Assembly (NCBI GenBank): GCA_016874555.1
Contig: VGTW01000001.1
Span: 1-64,000, forward strand
Direction: 5' to 3'
Length of the DNA: 64,000 nt
From: Gammaproteobacteria bacterium
GTDB taxonomy: Bacteria; Pseudomonadota; Gammaproteobacteria; Steroidobacterales; Steroidobacteraceae
The notes under the pieces were generated by a model, which made no database searches, was not told the DNA's origin, and was given only the letters and a program-made list of their open reading frames with translations. This document shows, piece after piece, positions 49,508 to 57,658 of this stretch (its first letter is position 1; each line of letters begins with the position of its first letter). Both the position numbers and the translations under genes were made by a program.

Positions 49508-50428
49508 TTGATGACCGATATCAAACTCAAGGATTTGCGCTATCTGATCGCGGTCGCCGACACCGGGCACTTCGGCAAGGCCGCCGCACGTTGCTTCATC
49601 AGCCAGCCCACACTGTCGGCACAGCTCAAAAAACTCGAAGACTATCTTGGTGTGCCGCTTATCGAACGCCAGCCGCGCAAAGCGCTGCTGACGCCCGCCG
49701 GCGCGGAGATCATCCCCCGGGCGCGGCGCATCGTCGAGGCCAGCGACGATGTGGTCGCGATCGCACAAGCGCATCGTGAACCGCTGGCAGGCCGTCTGCG
49801 GCTTGCCTTCCTGCCGACCATCGGGCCCTATCTGCTGCCGGTGGTCGCACCGCGCCTACGCAAAGGATTCCCGCGTCTCGAGCTCATGTTGTACGAATAC
49901 CAAACGGCCACCATGCTCGAGCGTCTGCGTGCCGGCGATATCGACATGGGCGTGCTCGCATTGCCCATCGATATGGACGGACTCGGTGCTAAGCCGCTCT
50001 ACGACGAACCCTTCGTAGTCGCCGCTCATGCCAATCATGCGCTCGCCGCACGCAAGCAGATACGCATCGAAGATCTGCAGGGTGCGACATTATTGCTGCT
50101 CGAAGACGGCCACTGTCTGCGCGATCAGGCACTCGACGTCTGTAACCAAATCGATGTGCACGAGAAGCAGGACTTTCGCGCCACCAGCATCGAAACCTTG
50201 CGGCAAATGGTCGCCTCCGGCGCCGGTCTCACCCTTATGCCACAACTGGCCACGCAGGGTAGTCACGCAGCACCGCGCGGTCTCGTCTTCAGACCCTTTG
50301 CCAAACCGCTGCCGACCAGGCGTATTGGCGCGATCTGGCGCAAGCGTTCGCCACGCGCGGTCGCCATCGATGCCGTTGCACAATTAATCGTAACCCATGC
50401 GCTGCACGCGCTCGACAAGATGAAATAA
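49508..50428 (+). CDS. oxyR: LysR-family regulator OxyR
   Basis: LRYLIAVADTGHFGKAAARCFISQPTLSAQLKKLE; LLEDGHCLRDQALDVC redox pair; divergent to ahpC. Confidence 0.92.
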   Translation: MMTDIKLKDLRYLIAVADTGHFGKAAARCFISQPTLSAQLKKLEDYLGVPLIERQPRKALLTPAGAEIIPRARRIVEASDDVVAIAQAHREPLAGRLRLAFLPTIGPYLLPVVAPRLRKGFPRLELMLYEYQTATMLERLRAGDIDMGVLALPIDMDGLGAKPLYDEPFVVAAHANHALAARKQIRIEDLQGATLLLLEDGHCLRDQALDVCNQIDVHEKQDFRATSIETLRQMVASGAGLTLMPQLATQGSHAAPRGLVFRPFAKPLPTRRIGAIWRKRSPRAVAIDAVAQLIVTHALHALDKMK

Positions 50429-50430
50429 CC

Positions 50431-51777
50431 ATGACCGCGACACTACTCTGGTTCCGACAAGATTTACGGCTCACTGATCACCCGGCATTGCAGGCTGCGA
50501 TCGCGCGTGGTGAACCGGTGGTCCCGGTGTTTCTTTGGTGTCCTGATGAGGAAGGCGAATGGGCGCCAGGGGCAGCCGCGCGTTGGTGGCTACACCAGTC
50601 GCTTGGCATGCTGGCGCATGATCTCGAGCATCTAGGATCGAAACTCGTTATCCGCCAGGGTAAAGACTCGCTCGCTACGCTACGCAAGATAATCAAAGAA
50701 ATCGGCGCTACGGCAGTGTACTGGAGTCGTCGCTACGAGCCACTCATCATCGCCCGCGATCGTCATATCAAAGAAGTCTTGCATAAAGAGGGTTTGCAAG
50801 CACGCAGCTTCAACGCCGCACTGCTCATCGAGCCTTGGGATATGCGGAACCTCAGTGGTAAGCCTTTTCAGGTCTTCACACCTTTTTGGCGCCGAGTCAT
50901 GACTGATCTCGCTCCGCCTGCGCCACTACCCGCACCGAAAAAACTCATGCCACCGACGCGCTGGCCGACTGGAACCACCGTGGAGGCTCTGAGCCTGATG
51001 CCGAAAATTCACTGGTACGGCGGGCTGCAGCAAACCCAGTCGCCGGGGGAACGTGGCGCGGCGAAATTGCTCAATGCTTTTCTCGACGGACGAGTGAAGG
51101 ATTACAGCGATACTCGCAACCTGCCGGCGGTGAGCGGCACATCCAGACTTTCACCGCATCTGCACTTCGGCGAGCTCTCGCCGCGGCAGGTGTGGCACGC
51201 AGCTCCCAAATGGCGCAGCAGTCAGTTCATGACCGAGATCGGCTGGCGCGAATTTGCACACCATCTGCTCTATCACTTTCCGCGTACCACCAACGAGCCC
51301 TTACGCAGTGAGTTTGCACGTTTTCCGTGGCGGGACAACGAGCGTGAACTCGCCGCCTGGCAGCGCGGCCAGACGGGCATTCCCCTCGTCGATGCGGGCA
51401 TGCGTGAGCTTTGGGAAACCGGCTGGATGCATAATCGCGTGCGCATGGTGGTCGCGTCGTTTCTGGTCAAGAATTTGCGTATGCACTGGCTGCACGGTGC
51501 ACGCTGGTTCTGGGATACGCTGGTCGACGCGGATCTCGCCAGCAACACCCTTGGCTGGCAATGGGCCGCCGGATGCGGCGCCGATGCGGCGCCCTACTTT
51601 CGTGTCTTCAACCCCGCAAGTCAGGCCAAAAAATTCGATCCCGACAACGAGTATATTCGGCGTTGGATCCCGGAACTCGATGGTAAGTCAGCCATGGCCT
51701 ATCCACCACCCATCGTCGATTTGAAAGTCTCACGCGAGTCTGCCCTCGCAGCGTTCAAAACCCTGCGCGGTCAGTAG
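50431..51777 (+). CDS. phrB: Deoxyribodipyrimidine photolyase
   Basis: LLWFRQDLRLTDHPAL, WMHNRVRMVVASFLVKNL, GWQWAAGCGADAAPYFRVFNP. Confidence 0.95.
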   Translation: MTATLLWFRQDLRLTDHPALQAAIARGEPVVPVFLWCPDEEGEWAPGAAARWWLHQSLGMLAHDLEHLGSKLVIRQGKDSLATLRKIIKEIGATAVYWSRRYEPLIIARDRHIKEVLHKEGLQARSFNAALLIEPWDMRNLSGKPFQVFTPFWRRVMTDLAPPAPLPAPKKLMPPTRWPTGTTVEALSLMPKIHWYGGLQQTQSPGERGAAKLLNAFLDGRVKDYSDTRNLPAVSGTSRLSPHLHFGELSPRQVWHAAPKWRSSQFMTEIGWREFAHHLLYHFPRTTNEPLRSEFARFPWRDNERELAAWQRGQTGIPLVDAGMRELWETGWMHNRVRMVVASFLVKNLRMHWLHGARWFWDTLVDADLASNTLGWQWAAGCGADAAPYFRVFNPASQAKKFDPDNEYIRRWIPELDGKSAMAYPPPIVDLKVSRESALAAFKTLRGQ

Positions 51778-51803
51778 TCCCCCAAATCTCTGGCGTTGCA
51801 TGA

Positions 51804-52097
51804 ATGGTTAAACATATCGTCATGTGGCGGCTACGCGATAGCGCCTCCAAGGCGGCTGATGCTGCACGCATCAAAGTTTTGCTGGAGAGTCTTTCCGGGC
51901 GTATTCCGGGGCTACTAAAAATAGAAGTGGGTGCCAATTTCATCGCCGACCCGAATGCTGCCGACGTGGTGCTCTACAGCGAATTCACCGACGCGGCGGC
52001 TTTGGCCATCTATCAAGCGCATCCGCTACACCTCGAGATAGCGCCGCAGGTCAAAGTGCTGGCGGTGGAGCGGCGTTCGGCGGACTACGTGATTTAG
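51804..52097 (+). CDS. Dabb-family (stress-responsive alpha/beta barrel) protein
   Basis: VKHIVMWRLRDSA, DVVLYSEFTDAAALAIYQAHPLHLEI. Confidence 0.88.
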   Translation: MVKHIVMWRLRDSASKAADAARIKVLLESLSGRIPGLLKIEVGANFIADPNAADVVLYSEFTDAAALAIYQAHPLHLEIAPQVKVLAVERRSADYVI

Positions 52098-52125
52098 GGC
52101 AGCGGATTAAGACTGTTCGATCGAC

Positions 52126-53076
52126 TCAGGCGACTGCAGCACTTATCGCCTGGCGCTGCTGCGCATTGGGCAGTGGTCCGCGGCCCGCCGCGATATTGTC
52201 CTGCAGATTGCGCAACTTGCCGGTGGCGGGAATCACACAAGTCACGGCTGGGTGCGAAACCACGAACTTGAGTAGCAACTGCGCCCAAGTCGTGCAGGCA
52301 AGGTCGGCAGCCCACAACGGCAGCGGCCGATCTTTGAGTCGCGCGAATATTTTGCCGTCATCGAATGCGCGATTGACAATCACCGCCACACCCTTATCCG
52401 CGCAGAGCGGCAACAGCCGCGCTTCGGCGGCGGTGGTAGTTGCCGAATAATTGAGCTGCACGAAGTCGATTGGCTCGCGCTCGATGATCTCAAATAGTCG
52501 TGCCTGCGACTCGACCGTGTAGTGCGTAATACCGATGTAGCGGATGCGTCCTTCCTCCTTCCACTGTCGCAAGGTCGGCAGATGAGCACCGAGATCGAGC
52601 AAGTTATGTACCTGCATCAATTCGACTTTCTTACGGCGCAATAATTCCATCGAGCGCGTCATCTGCACAACGCCTTCACGCGCACCGCGAGTCCATACCT
52701 TGGTGGCAATAAATGCGCGCGACTGCATCTCGGTGGTGAGCAAATCACCGAGTACGGATTCAGCTGAGGAATACATCGGCGAAGTATCGATGACCGTTGC
52801 ACCACCCGCAAAGCAACCACGCAACACCGCGACGAGGGGCTCGCGATCACGTGGGTCGATACCCACTTCGAAAGGGCCGGACGTTCCAAGACCGATCACC
52901 GGCAGCATTTCACCCGAGGCGGGAATTCGGCGCTGGAGCAGCCCCGAGGTAGCCTCGCCGGCCGCGGCAGCAGCGCTCAAACCGTACAGTGAAACGCCTG
53001 CAGTTATCGCTACGGCAGCAGTAGCCGCCGTTGCCGCCGATGAATCGATGAACCGACGGCGATTCAAGGAAATCAT
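52126..53076 (-). CDS. Aldo/keto reductase with Tat-like leader
   Basis: NRRRFIDSSAATAATAAVAITAG; MLPVIGLGTSGPFEV, YIGITHYT, LQLNYS-like FVQLNYSATT. Confidence 0.88.
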   Translation of the reverse strand: MISLNRRRFIDSSAATAATAAVAITAGVSLYGLSAAAAAGEATSGLLQRRIPASGEMLPVIGLGTSGPFEVGIDPRDREPLVAVLRGCFAGGATVIDTSPMYSSAESVLGDLLTTEMQSRAFIATKVWTRGAREGVVQMTRSMELLRRKKVELMQVHNLLDLGAHLPTLRQWKEEGRIRYIGITHYTVESQARLFEIIEREPIDFVQLNYSATTTAAEARLLPLCADKGVAVIVNRAFDDGKIFARLKDRPLPLWAADLACTTWAQLLLKFVVSHPAVTCVIPATGKLRNLQDNIAAGRGPLPNAQQRQAISAAVA

Positions 53077-53077
53077 C

Positions 53078-54856
53078 TCAGACGATGGTCGCGTCGGTCT
53101 CGAGGACGCTGCCATCGCCATCGATCACGACACGAGACAGCGCCACGACCTGCGGCAGAACATGAGTAGCGTAGAAGCGCGCTGCAGCCAGCTTACCGCG
53201 CAAATAATCGGCATCGGTCGCGCCATCAGCTAGTTTGCCAGCTGCGATGGCAGCTGACTTGGCGAGCATCCAGCCGCCAAGCGCATACCCGGCGAGCCGC
53301 AACAAGGGCACGGCCACCGCCAGCGCGCGTTCGGGAGCCTGCGCATAGGCGCCGAGCGCGTGGCGGGCAGCATGCTCCAGCACATCGAGCGCCTCAAGTG
53401 CCGCTTTCTGGCTCGTCTGCACCGCCTGATCGTTTGTATCAGCTGCATTCAGCTCGCGGCGAGCATCGACTAATAGCGCCGTCAGTGCCGAACCGCGATC
53501 ACGCGCAATCTTGCGGCCAATGAAATCATTGGCCTGAATACCGGTTGTACCCTCATAGATGGTGGTTATGCGTACGTCGCGGTAGGGCTGAGCCGCACCC
53601 GTTTCTTCGATGAAGCCCATACCGCCGTGCACCTGCACACCCAGAGATGCCAGCTCGATACCCACTTCGGTACTGCAAGCTTTGACCACGGGGATCAACA
53701 ATTCACCGCGCGCCTTGGCGTCCGCACGCACCACCTCGTCAGGATGCTTACCACCGAGATCGAGCTGAAATGCTGCATACAACGCGACCGCGCGCAGCGC
53801 CTCGACTTGCGAGCGCATAGAAAGCAACGTGCGCTTGACATCAGGGTGATGAATGATTGGCGCGGGCGGAGCGACCCCCGGCGGCTTGCCCTGCACGCGG
53901 GTACGCGCCCACTCGGCTGCCTGCTGATATGCACGGTCGGCGATAGCATAACCTTCGAGTCCCACCGACAGTCGCGCTGCGTTCATCATCACGAACATGT
54001 ATTCGAGTCCGCGTCCCGCCACGCCCACAAGATACGCGATTGCACCCTGCTGCTGGCCGTAGGCCATCACGCAGGTCGGGCTGCCGTGAATGCCCAGCTT
54101 GTGCTCGATCGAAATGCACTGCACATCGTTGCGCTCGCTGAGCGAGCCGTCATCGTTAGCCAAAATCTTTGGCACGATGAACATCGAGATGCCTTTGACG
54201 CCCGGTGGCGCGCCATCGATACGCGCAAGCACCAAATGGATGATATTCGACGCGAGATCGTGCTCACCGTAAGTGATGAAAATCTTTTGACCAAATAACC
54301 GGTAGTGATCACCCTCAACGACTGCTCGAGTGCGCACCGCTCCAAGATCCGAGCCCGCCTGCGGCTCGGTGAGATTCATGGTGCCGGTCCATTCGCCGCT
54401 CGCCATGCGCGTCAGGAACAACGCCTTTTGTCGCTCGGTACCAAAATGTTCGAGGGCTTCGACGGCACCCTGCGTGAGCATCGGGCAGAGCTTGAAAGAA
54501 AGATTAGACGCCGACCAAAGTTCTTCGACGGCCGTGCCAATGAAACTCGGTGCACCCTGCCCACCATAGTCCTGCGGCGCGCGCAAACCCGACCAGCCGC
54601 CCTCGGCAAACTGTTTGTAGGCTGCCTTGAACCCCTGCGGCGTCACCACGCCCTCGGGCGTCCAGCGCGCACCCTCTCGATCAGCACTCTTGTAGAGCGG
54701 ATCGAGCACATTTTCGGCGAACTTAGCGGCCTCGCCCAAAATGGCATCTGCGAGTTCGGGCGAGTAATCGGCAAAAGCCGGGCAGGCCTGCAAGGCAGAC
54801 TCATCGAGCAACTCGTGGATGACGAACTGCAAATCCTTCAGCGGCGCGCGATACAT
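53078..54856 (-). CDS. Acyl-CoA dehydrogenase
   Basis: MNLTEPQAGSDLGAVRTRA, QVHGGMGFIEETGAAQPYRDVRITTIYEGTTGIQANDFIGRK. Confidence 0.95.
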   Translation of the reverse strand: MYRAPLKDLQFVIHELLDESALQACPAFADYSPELADAILGEAAKFAENVLDPLYKSADREGARWTPEGVVTPQGFKAAYKQFAEGGWSGLRAPQDYGGQGAPSFIGTAVEELWSASNLSFKLCPMLTQGAVEALEHFGTERQKALFLTRMASGEWTGTMNLTEPQAGSDLGAVRTRAVVEGDHYRLFGQKIFITYGEHDLASNIIHLVLARIDGAPPGVKGISMFIVPKILANDDGSLSERNDVQCISIEHKLGIHGSPTCVMAYGQQQGAIAYLVGVAGRGLEYMFVMMNAARLSVGLEGYAIADRAYQQAAEWARTRVQGKPPGVAPPAPIIHHPDVKRTLLSMRSQVEALRAVALYAAFQLDLGGKHPDEVVRADAKARGELLIPVVKACSTEVGIELASLGVQVHGGMGFIEETGAAQPYRDVRITTIYEGTTGIQANDFIGRKIARDRGSALTALLVDARRELNAADTNDQAVQTSQKAALEALDVLEHAARHALGAYAQAPERALAVAVPLLRLAGYALGGWMLAKSAAIAAGKLADGATDADYLRGKLAAARFYATHVLPQVVALSRVVIDGDGSVLETDATIV

Positions 54857-54902
54857 GGCGTTCCTTCGTCGGGGGGAGGGCGAATGTTAGAACTTTTGAA
54901 CC

Positions 54903-55844
54903 CTAGGCGGCGAGCGCCGGCACGAGGTTGGCGGCGAGGAAATCGACGAACGCCTTAACCCTCTCATCGGCCGCAAGCTTTCCCGGGAATACCGCGCAGA
55001 GCGGTGCCTGCTCGGGCGGACGCCAATCAGGCAGCACACGTTTCAGGCGTTGCGCGGCCAGACCTTGTCGGCACAGGAACTCGGGGAGCACGCCGATACC
55101 GAGGCCCGCCGCCACCGACGCATGCAGCAATGCGGGATCATTGACCGCGAGCTTGGGGCATACAGCTAGCTCCTCCCGGCGCTGGCCGTTGGCCAGTCGA
55201 AGGAGGTAATTCGACCCGGGCGGCGTCTCGGGGGTAAGTAAGTCGAAGCGAACGAGGTCGGCCGGGGTCGCAGGTTCACCCGCCTTCTGCAAGTAGCTTG
55301 GCGTTGCACACAGCACAGCCGGCGGCGCACCGAGCACCCGCGACACCCGCTCGGCCGATGGGTGCTGACCCACCTGAATGACGATGTCATGGGCGAGGTC
55401 CGGCCCCCCCAGATTCGCATCTTCCAAGACCCCCTGGGCAGCGCTCACTTCACCGAGCTCCACGTCCAGTGGGATCTGCGGATAGCGTTCGAGAAAGCGG
55501 GGTACCAAAGGCGCCAGCAGCACCCGACCATAGGTCGTCTCGGCAAGGACCCGCAACGGTCCGCTGCGCGACTCGATGAGCTCGGCGGCAAGTCGCCGCG
55601 CCTCGTCGGTGGACTGCAGGATTGCACGCGCGGCCGGGAGCAATCGCTCCCCGGCCAGCGTCAGTCGCAGGCGCCGAGTGGTGCGGGTCATCAGCTGCAC
55701 CCCGAGCTCAGCCTCGAGCTCGGCGATCGCTCGACTGACCGCCGCTTTGGGTACGCCGAGGGCTCTGGCAGCCGCGGAAAAGCCGTTGAGATCGATGATC
55801 TTAGCGAAGGTCGCCATGTGGGCAGGAGACCAAAACTGCGGCAT
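54903..55844 (-). CDS. LysR-family transcriptional regulator
   Basis: IIDLNGFSAAARALGVPKAAVSRAIAELEAELGVQLMTRTTRRLRLT. Confidence 0.94.
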   Translation of the reverse strand: MPQFWSPAHMATFAKIIDLNGFSAAARALGVPKAAVSRAIAELEAELGVQLMTRTTRRLRLTLAGERLLPAARAILQSTDEARRLAAELIESRSGPLRVLAETTYGRVLLAPLVPRFLERYPQIPLDVELGEVSAAQGVLEDANLGGPDLAHDIVIQVGQHPSAERVSRVLGAPPAVLCATPSYLQKAGEPATPADLVRFDLLTPETPPGSNYLLRLANGQRREELAVCPKLAVNDPALLHASVAAGLGIGVLPEFLCRQGLAAQRLKRVLPDWRPPEQAPLCAVFPGKLAADERVKAFVDFLAANLVPALAA

Positions 55845-55910
55845 GGGTGAGACTCCGAACCCCTAATACGATTATATTGTTCTACTAAAGATTCAAAATT
55901 ACAACTAAAT

Positions 55911-55965
55911 ATCCTGCATGACCCAATCGTGGCTATGCCGAGGCACCCCTGCCCTGGTGCTCGGA
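55911..55965 (+). repeat. 55-bp repeat, copy A (inverted relative to 57604-57658)
   Basis: ATCCTGCATGACCCAATCGTGGCTATGCCGAGGCACCCCTGCCCTGGTGCTCGGA; 52/55 identical to the reverse complement of copy B. Confidence 0.9.
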
Positions 55966-56844
55966 GTGTTTACCACGACCCCGGTTTTAGCGACCGACGA
56001 CCTGCTGGGTCCTACCGCGACTCGCGAAGGGGAAGAGGCCCTCGTCTGGGCCTCCAAGGTGACCTGCGTCACCACCGAAGGCGGGGTCACACGCTACGGG
56101 ATTTGGGAAGGCAAGATATACAGCCGAGCGCCGGGCGAGAAGGATCGGCAAATCTTCAATGTCATCGGAATCAACACCCGCCTCTGCGAGCGCCATGTGG
56201 ACCCCGCTCGCGGCAACGGTTAACGCAGCGTCTCGCGCGAGATCTTGATCTACCTCAACCTGCAGACCGGCGAGATTCTCAACCGCTGGCAGAACCCGTG
56301 GACCGGCGAAACCGTCGGGGTCATCCATGTGGCCAACGACCCCGTCAACGTGCGCCTGCCGCGGTTCGCACGCGAGCCCGACGGCAAGCCGATCGCGGTG
56401 ACGCTGCGCTAATACGATCAGTCGTTCGTGTCGTCGCGCGAGATTCCCTTTATTTACGAAATTCCGCTCGGCGGGTCCTACCAGGAGTACGTCGGTGGCA
56501 CTTACCCCGCAACGGAAATCTTCAGTGACTATTATCGAGCGAACGACTTCCTCGACCCCAACCGTACCCGCCTTGGCGAGTCGCGGATCTCACGGCAGCG
56601 TATCTCAAGCTGGCTACCCTGGATGAAGATGCATGACCTACCAGGTATCATAAGATTTAACGCCAACGGCTACTCGACCTTCGACAAGTCACGGATCCCG
56701 CCGCGGCTCACGCAGGTATTGATCATCCGCTATTCCGAATATCTCACTCCACCCCCGCTCGGCGACGGGCGCGAAAACGCCACCACCTGGACGGTTACCA
56801 AAAAGTGGATAGACGGGCGTCGATCGAATAAGGAGAACAAGTGA
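55918..56844 (+). pseudogene. DUF1838-like protein interrupted by two in-frame TAA codons
   Basis: Same frame throughout: ...DPARGNG*RSVSREILIYLNLQTGEILNRWQNPWTGETVGVIHVANDPVN...TLR*YDQSFVSSREIPFIYEIPLGGSYQEYVGGTYPA...SSWLPWMKM...; stops at 56221-56223 and 56410-56412. Confidence 0.75.
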
Positions 56845-57350
56845 TGTCACTCAGCGTCTTCGCCGCCACGGTCGAGTTGTTTCTGCCCATTTTGGCCAAC
56901 CTCGGCAAAATGCTCGAAAAGGCCAAGGCTCATGCTGAGGCCAAAAAACTGGATGTGGGCGTCATCGAAAATTTGCGAATCGCGCCCGACATGTTTCCGC
57001 TCAAGAGACAGGTGCAGCTCGCAACCGATTTCGCCAAGAACAGCACGGCAAGACTAGCGGGTATCGAAGCGCCCAAGTTTCCCGACGAAGAGCAAACGCT
57101 AGATGAGCTCGGCGTACGAGTGCACAGCACGATCGCTTGGCTGCAGACCATCACCCCTGCCCAGCTTGAGGGTGCCCTGCAGCGACACATCGTGCTGCCG
57201 CTGCGCACGCGTACCCTCGAATTGGATGGTCTGCCTTTCATCCAGCGCTGGGCGCTACCCAATTTCTATTTTCACGTCACCACCACCTACACGCTGCTGC
57301 GTGAAGCCGGCGTAGAAGTCGGCAAGCAGGATTTTTTGGGCGGGGTCTAA
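56841..57350 (+). CDS. DUF1993-like protein
   Basis: VFAATVELFLPILANLGKMLEKAKAHAEAKKLD...LAPDMFPL-like RIAPDMFPLKRQVQLATDFAKN. Confidence 0.85.
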   Translation: MMSLSVFAATVELFLPILANLGKMLEKAKAHAEAKKLDVGVIENLRIAPDMFPLKRQVQLATDFAKNSTARLAGIEAPKFPDEEQTLDELGVRVHSTIAWLQTITPAQLEGALQRHIVLPLRTRTLELDGLPFIQRWALPNFYFHVTTTYTLLREAGVEVGKQDFLGGV

Positions 57351-57465
57351 GCCAGGTCTCGGGCAGGCCCAGGCTGGGCGGAAACTCATCCCCCGCTGGC
57401 GACTGTCGGCGCTAAACGGGCTACCGCCCGTGTGATCGATCACCGCACGGCGACATCGCCTGCGA

Positions 57466-57651
57466 TCACGCGCAGCGGCATACGGTGGGCCGGAGCGTTA
57501 GCAACCACTCCAGAATATAAATGCGGCGCTCCCAACGATCGGCGAGCTCGCGGTCAAGATTGCCGGTCGGTTCGTCGGCTAACACCAGCGCCTTGGTCAA
57601 CAGTCCGAGCACCAGGGCAGAGGTGCCTCGGCATAGCCACGAGTGGGTCAT
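57466..57651 (-). pseudogene. Short ORF: copy B of the 55-bp repeat followed by an ABC-ATPase Walker B/D-loop fragment
   Basis: MTHSWLCRGTSALVLGLLTKALVLADEPTGNLDRELADR; ATG overlaps the permease TGA; no Walker A present. Confidence 0.55.
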
Positions 57652-57658
57652 GCAGAAT
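57604..57658 (-). repeat. 55-bp repeat, copy B
   Basis: Reverse complement ATTCTGCATGACCCACTCGTGGCTATGCCGAGGCACCTCTGCCCTGGTGCTCGGA. Confidence 0.9.
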
